Part shown: positions 17,121-25,510 of the stretch, piece by piece
How the letters are laid out: every line of letters starts with the position of its first letter
Numbering within the stretch: the first letter of the stretch is position 1
Assembly: GCA_007136565.1 (NCBI GenBank)
Contig: SLGS01000055.1
Coordinates: 1-31,307 of the forward strand
DNA: 31,307 nucleotides
Origin: Clostridia bacterium
GTDB lineage: Bacteria; Bacillota; Sulfobacillia; SLMV01
Reading direction: 5' to 3'
Notes under the pieces: model-generated
What the model was told of the DNA's origin: nothing
Seen by the model: the letters and a program-made list of their open reading frames with translations, nothing else
The model's database searches: none
Position numbers and translations under genes: made by a program

Positions 17121-18038
17121 ATGCGCCGAGGAATCTGTTTCTTTGGTATCCTGTTGATGATCACTTTACTCGTAGTCCCACTGGGTTGTGGCGATGAGGT
17201 GCAGCCCGAGCCAGTCGATGAACCGAATGCCGCCGAGGACGTCCAAGAACCATCGACCGATTCCGCGGAAGAGTCCCGCGAGCCCGACCAGGACAAGGAG
17301 TTTTCCATCGGAGATTCGCTGCGTATGGAAGACGTGGTCGTGACCTTGAACGGCGTGCGACTGTCCGAGGGTGGTGATTTCTTCAAACCCGAAGATGGGC
17401 ACGTATTCTTCCTGGCCGATTTCAGCGTGAACAACAACAGCGATGAGAGCATCAACGTTTCTTCCATGATGCAGTTCGACCTGGTTGATGGTGATGGATA
17501 CTCACAGGATATGTCTATCTATGTCGATGCAAAAGGGGATATGGACGGGCAAATCGGTGCAGGGCGCACCAAGAGCGGAGAAATCGCCTGGGAAGTGCCC
17601 CGGGATGCCCGGGGGCTCGAACTGGTTTTTGAGCCGGACTTTCTGCGCTTGGGTCAAGCCATTTGGATCGTCGGGGATGTGGCCGACCTCGATGAGAATG
17701 CCTCCGGCGCTGTTGATGAGGGCGATCACCTGTCCGAAGATGCTTACGTGGAGTTCTTCATCGACCACCTGACGAGGCTTTTTCAAATAGCCGAGGAGTT
17801 GGAGGGTGATGAAGAACTGCGGGCGCTGGAGTCCATCGCCGAAGAGTATTTTGCTTTCACCCGAGGTCGGGAACTTCCCCCGCACCTGGAGCGAGTACAC
17901 GATAGGTACTCGCGGGCAATGGAGATCTACGCGGGGATCGAGGATGCCGACGAGGCGGATGGCTGGGTGGCAATTAATGAGATCAGCGCCGCAACGGAAG
18001 AATTGGAGTCGGCCGTCGACATGAGCATCTACGAATAG
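17121..18038 (+). CDS. DUF4352-type lipoprotein
   Basis: A 305-residue exported lipoprotein. The signal MRRGICFFGILLMITLLVVP ends at a lipobox with Cys23 (PLGC), followed by an acidic, Glu/Asp/Pro-rich linker to about residue 55. The next region (FSIGDSLRMEDVVVTLNGVR ... VFFLADFSVNNNSDESINVSS) has the pattern of DUF4352, an immunoglobulin-like domain of bacterial surface lipoproteins. A helical acidic C-terminal part (about 205-305) is unassigned. The frame opens at 17070, but the ATG at 17121 starts the signal peptide and follows GGGGGAA. It is flanked by long non-coding gaps, so it is probably its own transcript. The function is unknown; a surface binding role is a guess from the fold. Confidence 0.85.
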   Translation: MRRGICFFGILLMITLLVVPLGCGDEVQPEPVDEPNAAEDVQEPSTDSAEESREPDQDKEFSIGDSLRMEDVVVTLNGVRLSEGGDFFKPEDGHVFFLADFSVNNNSDESINVSSMMQFDLVDGDGYSQDMSIYVDAKGDMDGQIGAGRTKSGEIAWEVPRDARGLELVFEPDFLRLGQAIWIVGDVADLDENASGAVDEGDHLSEDAYVEFFIDHLTRLFQIAEELEGDEELRALESIAEEYFAFTRGRELPPHLERVHDRYSRAMEIYAGIEDADEADGWVAINEISAATEELESAVDMSIYE

Positions 18039-18616
18039 CGTTCGATCCGCGCCTGATTCTCGGCCAGTTGGAGCCGAAGGGCGAACTACGCTCGCCCTGG
18101 TCTACCCGGGATAACCCCGGGACACGAGGTTACATCCGAGATTTCCTCGAGTCCCGGGGATATCCGTGGAACGAAGAACGGCGATTCTTTGAACCCGCGA
18201 TGGATCTCTCCCGGCCGGCATCACCAATGCGCGCCATATAGGTTTTCCGCCCGGTGATCATGATCTCAGCCACCGGTCTTCACCGACTGGTCCGAGGAGG
18301 ACTACAAGGCTTGACCGATTCGCGTGAATTCGACCAGGATGGCGTCATTCGAGTGACGCGATTCCAATCCAGATACGTCGATTCGCGAAAGCCCCGGTCG
18401 ATTGCGGTACCCCTGGAACAATGTAGCAGTTGAAAGTGTGCTCGCTGCGCCTTCGGAGTGCTTCCCCTCGCCATACGGTGACAATAGCTAGATGCGCCTG
18501 CATCGCACAATAATCCCGTTTACGCAGGAGTCCCGTGGGATGCGGGAGAAAGCCTGACAGGATTCGACGATTTTCCGCCACTGGGAAGCGGGCTCTAACG
18601 GAGGCGATCGGGAGCG
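18039..18616. other. Non-coding gap before the helicase gene
   Basis: About 580 bases with no credible coding frame on either strand. It holds a hairpin at 18078-18098 close to the lipoprotein stop. The rest should contain the promoter of the nuclease-helicase gene, although no consensus boxes were identified. Confidence 0.5.
18078..18098 (+). terminator. Hairpin after the lipoprotein gene
   Basis: AGGGCGA (18078-18084) pairs with TCGCCCT (18092-18098) around a 7-nt loop, 40 nt after the lipoprotein stop. The position suits a terminator, but no T-tract follows. Confidence 0.45.
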
Positions 18617-20482
18617 ATGATCCTTTATCGCGATAGTGCAGAAGGGTTCATGAGGGCGACGGATGATAATCAAATCGCCAGCGAAATCGAATCCGCTTAC
18701 GTCAAACGCTTGCACCGAAAACCCCATTACGCGGAGCGCACGGCGTGGATTAATTCGATGCAGTTCATGGAACGGATAATCCGCAAGGCCGGTGTTCCCG
18801 GGGATTGTGGCGTCCTCATAGAGTACAAGATACCTTCTACGAGCAAGAGGATCGACTTCATCATATCCGGTCGGGACGCGGCGGGGTTGGAGAACTTCAT
18901 AATAGTTGAATTGAAGCAGTGGAGCGACGCCGAGGCCTCGGAGAAGCCCGACCTGGTGCGCACCTTCCTCGGCGGTGGTCCCCGGGAAACAACGCACCCT
19001 TCGTATCAAGCCTCTTCTTACCGCCAATTTCTCATGGATATGAATGAAGCCATCTACTCCGGGGACATCCGCAGTCATTCCTGCGCATACCTGCACAACT
19101 ATCACCGTCGCTCGCCCGAACCCCTGGAGGAATCCCAGTATCGTCCACTCCTGCACCAGGCTCCCCTATTCCTGGCCGATGATGGGGAGAAGCTACAGGA
19201 ATTCCTGAGGAAATACGTCGGTGGCGGGCGGGGGATGGAACTCCTCTATCACATCGAGCGAGGGCGTATCAGGCCATCTCGCAAGCTCATCGACCACATA
19301 ACGGGATTGTTCGAGGGCAATACGGAGTTTACGCTCCTCGATGAGCAGAAGGTGGCCTACGAAACCGTTATGCACCATGCCACCGATGGGGGACAACGCC
19401 GAACGATCATCGTCAAGGGAGGACCCGGGACCGGGAAGTCTGTGATATCGATGAACGCCCTCGGTGGATTGTTGGACCGCGACAAGAACGTGATATTCGT
19501 GGCCCCCAACGCCGCTTTCCGCGATGTAATGGTGGCTACACTGGCCGGGCCTGGTCGGAGCAAGAATCGGCTGCGCAGCGTATTCCACAGCTCTGCGAGC
19601 CTCCACGACGCTCGTCGAGATCGCTTCGACGTTGTCATAGTGGACGAGGCCCATCGCCTCAAGGATAAGGGAGCATTCATGTACAGGGGCGATAACCAGA
19701 TCGAGGACGTAATCCGTGCATCGTTCGTCAACGTCTTCTTCATAGACGATTCACAGCGGGTACGGCCCGAGGATATCGGTTCGGTGGATGAAGTCCGTCG
19801 AATCGCCGAGGAAAACGGTGCAGAGGTGGTTGAACTCGACCTGGTCACCCAGTTTCGTTGTTCGGGTGCTGAAGGTTACCTCAACTGGTTGGATGATGTG
19901 CTGCAGGTCCGGGAGACGGCGAACTTCGACGGGTGGGATCCGGACGCGTACGAGTTCAAGATGGTGGATTCACCCCACGAGCTGCGGGAGATGATTAGTC
20001 GGCGTATTGCCGAAGGCAACCGGGCGCGGCTGCTGGCGGGATATGCCTGGCCGTGGACATCCGAGAAAGAGGGTAACCCGAGCGGCGAGATAGATGACGT
20101 GGTCATCGAAGAATACGACTTTTCCATGCCTTGGAATGCACGATCCTCGCGCTCTACTTGGGCCATCGATGATAGGGGAGTGGATCAGGTGGGGTGTATC
20201 CACACCAGCCAGGGGCTGGAGTTCGATTACGTCGGGGTGATTATCGGTAACGATCTGCGTTTCGACCCCGCCCGAGTGGAATTGTACGCCGATTACTACG
20301 CCTATCACGACCGCCTCGGCAAGCGAGGCATGAAGGCGGACAACGAAGGTCTCACCGGGTTGGTGAAGAACATCTACCGGGTCTTGATGTCCCGGGGAAT
20401 AAAGGGATGCTACGTCTTTGTTCGCGATCCCCAACTGCGCGATTACCTCGAGGAGCGCCTCGAAGATGTCTTCAGGTTGTGA
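18617..20482 (+). CDS. DUF2075-type helicase with N-terminal nuclease-like domain
   Basis: A 621-residue protein. Residues about 60-105 show a PD-(D/E)xK-like nuclease pattern: Glu69, Asp80 in RIDFIISG, and Glu98-x-Lys100 in FIIVELKQW. A superfamily-1-like helicase core of the DUF2075 family follows, with Walker A GGPGTGKS (268-275), Walker B DEAH (343-346), DDSQR (377-381), QFR (412-414), HTSQGLEFD (529-537) and a final VLMSRGIKGCYVF near 593-605. The ATG at 18617 has GGAGG 13 nt upstream. DUF2075 proteins occur in mobile and defence contexts. Here the gene stands alone, with long non-coding DNA before it and an unrelated amidohydrolase after it. A DNA- or RNA-targeting role is inferred from the domains; the biological role is open. 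Confidence 0.9.
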   Translation: MILYRDSAEGFMRATDDNQIASEIESAYVKRLHRKPHYAERTAWINSMQFMERIIRKAGVPGDCGVLIEYKIPSTSKRIDFIISGRDAAGLENFIIVELKQWSDAEASEKPDLVRTFLGGGPRETTHPSYQASSYRQFLMDMNEAIYSGDIRSHSCAYLHNYHRRSPEPLEESQYRPLLHQAPLFLADDGEKLQEFLRKYVGGGRGMELLYHIERGRIRPSRKLIDHITGLFEGNTEFTLLDEQKVAYETVMHHATDGGQRRTIIVKGGPGTGKSVISMNALGGLLDRDKNVIFVAPNAAFRDVMVATLAGPGRSKNRLRSVFHSSASLHDARRDRFDVVIVDEAHRLKDKGAFMYRGDNQIEDVIRASFVNVFFIDDSQRVRPEDIGSVDEVRRIAEENGAEVVELDLVTQFRCSGAEGYLNWLDDVLQVRETANFDGWDPDAYEFKMVDSPHELREMISRRIAEGNRARLLAGYAWPWTSEKEGNPSGEIDDVVIEEYDFSMPWNARSSRSTWAIDDRGVDQVGCIHTSQGLEFDYVGVIIGNDLRFDPARVELYADYYAYHDRLGKRGMKADNEGLTGLVKNIYRVLMSRGIKGCYVFVRDPQLRDYLEERLEDVFRL

Positions 20483-20547
20483 ACCGCGCCGGAGCACGAC
20501 AGCAATGTCCAAGATTCGAACACGTGCATGATTGGAAGTGATGGTCC

Positions 20548-22080
20548 GTGCAACACCGCAGGGTGCAGACTATCGTCCGCGGACGCTGGATCGTAGCCGA
20601 TCCCTCCCTCGGAGAGGATGGAATCATCGAAAATGGAGCGGTGGCCGTCGACGATGGGGGAAGCATAGTCGAAGTGGCCGATGCCACGGTGCTGCGGGAT
20701 AGGTATCCCTATGCTGATGTGGAGGGAGGGGATGGCCTCGCCGTAGTTCCCGGCTTTATAGACGCCCATTCCCACGGTATGGGGCTTTCGTATTTCGACC
20801 TGGGCCTGGGCTATGACCACCTGGAGTCGTGGAACCTGGATATCCCGGGCGTCCATCGTCCCGATGCTTACCTGGATGCCATCTGGTGCGGGATCAAGCA
20901 CCTACTCTCCGGGTGTACCACCATCCACCACATGGGAGATTCACCGGACGAACAGGTTCGCGGTTACCGTCGCCTGGGTATCCGCTGGGCGCTATCGGTG
21001 ACGGTGAAGAATCTCAACCTGCTAACCCTGGATGATGCGGCCTTCGCACGAACCCTCCCCGGCGATCTCCGTCGACGGATGAAAACTCAGCTGGTACCCG
21101 ATGCAAGAGCCCTGGAGGCGGATTACTTCACGCGCTTCCGCGCGGTCTTCGAGAAATACCACGCAGAGCATCATCCGGTGATGTTTGGGCCCATGGGTCC
21201 CCAGTGGTGCACCCGCGATCTCCTCGAAGGTATAGCCCGCGAAGCGGAGACCCTGGGCACGCGTATTCACATGCACGCGATACAGACGCCGTACCAGCGG
21301 GAGTCCGTGCGCCGAGCCCGAGGAACCTCCCCCGCTAGGTATCTCGAGGAAACGGGCGTCCTCGGACCCAACCTGACCCTGGGTCACGGGGTCTGGTTCG
21401 ACGAAGAAGATTGGGACATCCTCGCCGGGGCCGGGGTATCCGTCACCCACCACGCCAGCTGCAACCTTCAGATGCGAAACGGCATTTTGCCCTTGCCCGT
21501 CCTCATGTCGCGGGGAATGACGGTGGCCATAGGTATCGATGGTAAGGGCATCAATGACGACGAGGACATGATGCAGGAAATGCGCATGGTGGAGAAGCTG
21601 CATCGACCGGCGGACTTTACCTTCGATGCGCCTCCGGTGGTGAGTCCGGAACGCATCCTGGAGATGGCTACCATCGGCGGCGCTCGAACCCTGGGTATCG
21701 ACCACCTCGTCGGGACCCTGGAGCCGGGGAAACGCGCCGATCTTTGCACCATCGACATGGATAGGGGCCCGTGGGTTCACCCGGGGATGCCCGTCATCGA
21801 TAGGATCGTTATGCAGGGTAAGTCGATGGATGTCGATGCAGTCATGGTCGACGGCCGCGTCCTGGTGCGAGGAGGATGCGTGGTCGGATTGGACGAAGCG
21901 GCCCTGCTCAAGGAGCTGGTCGCCTCCATCGGCGATCGCGGGGGCTCCGATCCCGAGTACCTGGCATTGCTCCGGGAGCTCAGGCCCCACGTCGGGAGGT
22001 TCTACGAGAATTGGCCCCTTCCCGGTGATGGGGGTGTGCGCCCCTACTATTACATGAATCGCCGGGCTCGGGGAGTTTGA
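20548..22080 (+). CDS. Amidohydrolase, ATZ/TRZ-like
   Basis: A 510-residue amidohydrolase-superfamily enzyme. Expected metal ligands are His74 and His76 (DAHSHGMG), His243 (HMHAIQT), His280 (LGHGVWF) and Asp331 (GIDGKGIND, where relatives usually read GSDG). The HxxE position is again Gln (Gln246 in H-A-I-Q). A C-terminal tail rich in Arg and Tyr (RPYYYMNRRARG) extends past the usual barrel end. GTG at 20548 is the likely start, with GGAAGTG upstream; an ATG at 20541 is out of frame. It is distantly similar to the amidohydrolase at 14858 but is not a recent duplicate. The substrate is unknown. Confidence 0.88.
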   Translation: MQHRRVQTIVRGRWIVADPSLGEDGIIENGAVAVDDGGSIVEVADATVLRDRYPYADVEGGDGLAVVPGFIDAHSHGMGLSYFDLGLGYDHLESWNLDIPGVHRPDAYLDAIWCGIKHLLSGCTTIHHMGDSPDEQVRGYRRLGIRWALSVTVKNLNLLTLDDAAFARTLPGDLRRRMKTQLVPDARALEADYFTRFRAVFEKYHAEHHPVMFGPMGPQWCTRDLLEGIAREAETLGTRIHMHAIQTPYQRESVRRARGTSPARYLEETGVLGPNLTLGHGVWFDEEDWDILAGAGVSVTHHASCNLQMRNGILPLPVLMSRGMTVAIGIDGKGINDDEDMMQEMRMVEKLHRPADFTFDAPPVVSPERILEMATIGGARTLGIDHLVGTLEPGKRADLCTIDMDRGPWVHPGMPVIDRIVMQGKSMDVDAVMVDGRVLVRGGCVVGLDEAALLKELVASIGDRGGSDPEYLALLRELRPHVGRFYENWPLPGDGGVRPYYYMNRRARGV

Positions 22081-22111
22081 TGGGCACCTATGGCCCGTCT
22101 TTCGTTATCGG

Positions 22112-22128
22112 GGGTCGAGTTACGACCC
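22112..22128. repeat. Small inverted repeat
   Basis: GGGTCG and CGACCC flank a 5-nt loop just past the amidohydrolase stop. Together with the longer repeat at 22171-22212 it lies between convergent genes and may contribute to transcription termination. Confidence 0.35.
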
Positions 22129-22170
22129 GTTCCCGACTGGATCGCGGGAGTGCCTGGGGTTCTAGGGACG

Positions 22171-22212
22171 GCAACGCGGGGACTCCCGGCATGCGTATTG
22201 TCCCCGCGTTGC
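22171..22212. terminator. Perfect 13-bp inverted repeat between convergent genes
   Basis: GCAACGCGGGGAC (22171-22183) is the exact reverse complement of 22200-22212, with a 16-nt loop. It lies between the stops of the plus-strand amidohydrolase (22080) and the minus-strand opine-type dehydrogenase (22253), exactly where a bidirectional terminator is expected. No T-tract is present on either side. Confidence 0.65.
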
Positions 22213-22252
22213 ACACTATCGGGGCCGGGGACTGATATCCCCAAGCCCGGGA

Positions 22253-23347
22253 TCACCCCTCCACGTAGTCGATGATTTCCGCCGCACTCATGTCGGCAAG
22301 GCCCAGGCTATCCAGGGTCCTGCCTTCCGTCCAGAAGTCCGCGTCGCATACGTATCCCCCCAGGGTGATTATCGAATCTATCAGCGGAGTCGGGACACCC
22401 AGCACCTCGCCCAATTCCGACATGGGTACCAATCCGTAGGGGAGGTCTTCGGTTATGTACCGGGAGTGGATGGACGAGGGGCCCTTGATATCCCCTATCA
22501 CCCTGAGGGTATCGAAGGGCGCCTGGAATACCGACGCCATTATGGTACCCGGGCTTCGGAAATCGCGATCCTCGTATTGGGTTACCTCGTGACCCAGGGC
22601 GCGACCCAGGGAAGCCGTTTCTTCGAAAAGGGCCCGTATAACCCTGGCCGGGGCCTCGGTTATTCCCTCGCGATACATGTTGAACTCGCCTTCGGACCAT
22701 TGGATCCTCCCCACGTTCAAGAGGGATCCCGGGGGATGGCATATCGGGTTTAGGTTCGATAAGGCCGCTATCAGGACGTTCGTTCCATCTACGATTACCC
22801 CCGGCCAAAGTTCTTCGAGGGCCGGCAATAATTCTTTGGTCCGAGATGCCGGAAGTCCCGCCACCGAAACCCGCACCGCGAGGAGCTTCAGCGCCTGGAT
22901 GGAGGGGCCGATGGCCCGGGTGCCGTAGGGGAGTGTGTTGGCTTCGGCTATGAGCACGTCGGCGTCCGGGTTGCGATCCCGCATCATCTTTGCGAGTCTC
23001 AACGAACCGAAGTCCCCAGCCCAGACCACGACCTTGTGTCCGTCGCGAAGGTGTGGACAGAGTTCATCGAAGAAGAGGTCATGCCCCAGTGCCGGGATGA
23101 CCACGTGTATCAGCTCGACCCCGTCCAAGGCCGCCTCTATGTCGCAGGTGCAGGAGGTTATGTCGGCGATCCCGGTACGCCCTATTCCCGTCAGCTCTAT
23201 TCTCCCGGTGCGCAGTATCTCCGAAAAGGGCTCCTCGAAGGAAGGGTGTTCGTACAGGTGAACATCGTAGCCTGCGAGGGTCATGTCCGCGGCCATGGTT
23301 CTTCCACCGTCTCCCGCGCCCAGGATTGCCATGGGTTTGTCTAACAT
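22253..23347 (-). CDS. NAD/NADP octopine/nopaline dehydrogenase-family protein
   Basis: A 364-residue two-domain dehydrogenase. An N-terminal Rossmann fold carries GAGDGG (10-15), and a C-terminal helical octopine-DH domain contains His204 in LNPICHPPGSLLN, the position of the catalytic His in opine dehydrogenases. Family members reductively join an amino acid to a 2-oxo acid or run the reaction backwards to break opines down. The ATG at 23347 follows GGGAGGAG with 5-7 nt spacing. It lies 37 nt downstream of the N-acyl-D-amino-acid deacylase on the same strand, so the two are probably co-transcribed and may act on related N-substituted amino acids. Substrate and direction cannot be told. Confidence 0.9.
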   Translation of the reverse strand: MLDKPMAILGAGDGGRTMAADMTLAGYDVHLYEHPSFEEPFSEILRTGRIELTGIGRTGIADITSCTCDIEAALDGVELIHVVIPALGHDLFFDELCPHLRDGHKVVVWAGDFGSLRLAKMMRDRNPDADVLIAEANTLPYGTRAIGPSIQALKLLAVRVSVAGLPASRTKELLPALEELWPGVIVDGTNVLIAALSNLNPICHPPGSLLNVGRIQWSEGEFNMYREGITEAPARVIRALFEETASLGRALGHEVTQYEDRDFRSPGTIMASVFQAPFDTLRVIGDIKGPSSIHSRYITEDLPYGLVPMSELGEVLGVPTPLIDSIITLGGYVCDADFWTEGRTLDSLGLADMSAAEIIDYVEG

Positions 23348-23384
23348 GTTTTCTCCTCCCGAGAATCTTGAGTTGGTGCTTCTC

Positions 23385-25127
23385 CTAGCGTCTTAGTACC
23401 CGGCCCGAGCGGGTGGCCCGGGATTCACCCCGGCGCACGGCCACTCGGCCGTTGACGAACACGGAATGAATTCCCCTCGGCTTCTCACACGGCTTCGCGT
23501 GGGTGGCGAGGCTGTCTATCGATTCGGGATCGAAAAGCAGCAAGTCCGCGTTGAGACCGGGTTTTATGGTTCCCCGATCGTCCAGTCCCAAAAAGCCCGC
23601 GGGCAGGGATGTCATCTTTCGTATCGCTTCCTCCAGCGACAAGACGCGTTTCTCGCGTACGTATTCCCCCAGCACTCGGGGATAGGTACCCCATCCCCTG
23701 GGGTGTGCGTTGGCCATGGGGTCATCCAGTTCCGGGGGTATATCCTGGGCCTCGGCGTCGGTTCCCACCATCGACAAGGGGTGTGCGAGGATCCGTTGGA
23801 GATCGTCTTCGCCGATGGGGCCAGCGGCCACCAGCGTGGCCCCGCGATCCTCGAGGTACACGCGGCGCATGGCGTCCCAGTGGTCTTCTAGCTTCAATTT
23901 CCTGGCGACCTGGGAGAAGTTGAGCCCCACGAGTTTCGGGTTCGAGGGAGAGTGAACCACGCAATCGAAAAAGGACGCATCCCACAGATCCGGGGCGTAC
24001 ACCCCCTTCTTCCAGAGAAATTCCTTGCGCCTTTGGTTCACCTCTTTCGCGCGCGCGGCCTCGTCCACCAGTCGTTCCTTGATTCGCCTCCACGAGCCTT
24101 CGTCCCCGAGTTGTTCCAGCAAGATTTCGACCTGGCTCTCCCCGGGGCCAGCATCACCGGTGAAGGCTACGAAATGCCTACCCAGGTTCACCTCCCGGGC
24201 GAAGCCCCAGGGGTACAGGTCGCAGAGTACGTCGACGCCCCTCTCGCGGGCTTCCTCCAACATCCGTAGGGTGGTCACCGGCGTTCCCCAGTTCTCTACG
24301 AACATGGCCTTGTGGTGCGTCGCGCAGCCCCTGACTCCGGTACTCTCGCTGATCTGGATGAGTTCATCGACGGAGGGTATGAGATATTCCTCTTCGCTTC
24401 GCATGTGGGAGATGTGGACGCCACCGTATTCTTGGACCACGGCGCAGAGCCGGGCTACCTCCTCGGTGTCGGCGTTTCGGCCGAAGGGATAGCGTAAGCC
24501 CGTGGAAATGCCGAAGGCACCCTGTTCCATTCCCTCGCGGAGCAATTCTTCCATGCGGGTCGATTGCCCCGGCGTTGGTTCGAGGGCGCGATCGCCGTCG
24601 GATCCCATGGCACTACAGCGGAGGACGTTGTGCCCGACATAGGGTACCAGGTTGATGGCCGTTCCGGTTTCCTCTACCACGCGGCGCCAATGCTCCAGGG
24701 TCCGCCACCCGGGCAGGTCCTCTCCGAAGGCGTCGGGGGAGATGGCCCTGACGAGATCCCTTACCGCCTCCGCGTTCTCCCCGGAGAAGGCGTAGGTCGA
24801 GAATCCGCACTGGCCGATTCCCTGAGTGGTGATACCCTGGGAGACCAGGTTGTCGGCGCCGGGATTGTCGAGGATGGTGAAGTCGCTGTGCCCGTGGACG
24901 TCGATGACGCCGGGGCTGAGTACCAGTCCCTCGGCCTCGATGATTTCGGCGGCCTCCACTTCGAGGGTCGGAGATCTCCAGATCGAAGCTATTAGTTCAT
25001 CCTTGATGCCGACACTGCCGATGAACCATGGATTGCCGGTTCCGTCAATTACCCGTGCATTGCGGATTACGACATCGTACAACGCCAATCCCGCCCTTTC
25101 AAGCGACCAGGTCTTCACGACTAACAC
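23385..25127 (-). CDS. N-acyl-D-amino-acid deacylase (D-aminoacylase family)
   Basis: An amidohydrolase-superfamily protein of 580 residues from the GTG at 25127. It has HGH (78-80) in VIDVHGHSDFTI, the bridging-type Cys107 in GIGQCGFS, and the family segments GISTGLRYPFG, HISHMRSEE and MVGTDAEAQD. D-aminoacylases remove acyl groups from N-acyl-D-amino acids; close relatives act on dihydroorotate-like or peptide substrates. The start is uncertain: a TTG at 25082 (LYDVVIRNARVIDGTGNP) matches where most homologues begin and has AAAGGGCGGGA before it, which would shorten the protein by 15 residues. It is divergent from the peptide-importer operon 384 nt away and lies upstream of the opine-type dehydrogenase. 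Confidence 0.9.
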   Translation of the reverse strand: MLVVKTWSLERAGLALYDVVIRNARVIDGTGNPWFIGSVGIKDELIASIWRSPTLEVEAAEIIEAEGLVLSPGVIDVHGHSDFTILDNPGADNLVSQGITTQGIGQCGFSTYAFSGENAEAVRDLVRAISPDAFGEDLPGWRTLEHWRRVVEETGTAINLVPYVGHNVLRCSAMGSDGDRALEPTPGQSTRMEELLREGMEQGAFGISTGLRYPFGRNADTEEVARLCAVVQEYGGVHISHMRSEEEYLIPSVDELIQISESTGVRGCATHHKAMFVENWGTPVTTLRMLEEARERGVDVLCDLYPWGFAREVNLGRHFVAFTGDAGPGESQVEILLEQLGDEGSWRRIKERLVDEAARAKEVNQRRKEFLWKKGVYAPDLWDASFFDCVVHSPSNPKLVGLNFSQVARKLKLEDHWDAMRRVYLEDRGATLVAAGPIGEDDLQRILAHPLSMVGTDAEAQDIPPELDDPMANAHPRGWGTYPRVLGEYVREKRVLSLEEAIRKMTSLPAGFLGLDDRGTIKPGLNADLLLFDPESIDSLATHAKPCEKPRGIHSVFVNGRVAVRRGESRATRSGRVLRR

Positions 25128-25510
25128 ATTCCTTCGGCGTCATCCGGGCTTCACCTTCATCGTGGCGATGGTTGGCCTGCGCCGAGTCCAGCGCATCGGT
25201 CGCAGGACGCGATGATCGAGGCGCGATAGATTGGCGGGGTTCGAGGTACCGAATACCGCCACCGGGCACCGGTAGCGGCATCGTAATCCGGTCTCAAATT
25301 GGAGGTATCAGTCGATATATGTCGAACTAAGTGGGTGACAACGCAGATTTGGGTTGGCAATTGGCGAGAATCAGGAGAACTGGAAGATGCTGGTTTTGCC
25401 CGATGGCTGCGGGCGTGTCGGCGCCGGTGATGCGCCCGTCCCAAGAGCGGAGACCGACGAGCGGTAGTCGACGAGAATGACATGCAATTTGATGGGAGAG
25501 GGGTTAGTTT
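25128..25510. other. Divergent promoter region
   Basis: About 380 bases between the deacylase (minus) and the importer operon (plus). Both transcripts should start here, which would allow shared control. No clear promoter boxes, operator palindromes or small ORFs were identified. Confidence 0.5.

Noticed and set aside
18039..18616. Frequent CCCGGG/CCCCGGG motifs in gaps, considered as a dispersed repeat
   Set aside because: The same motif is equally common inside coding sequence in this GC-rich DNA, and no longer repeated unit was found around it.
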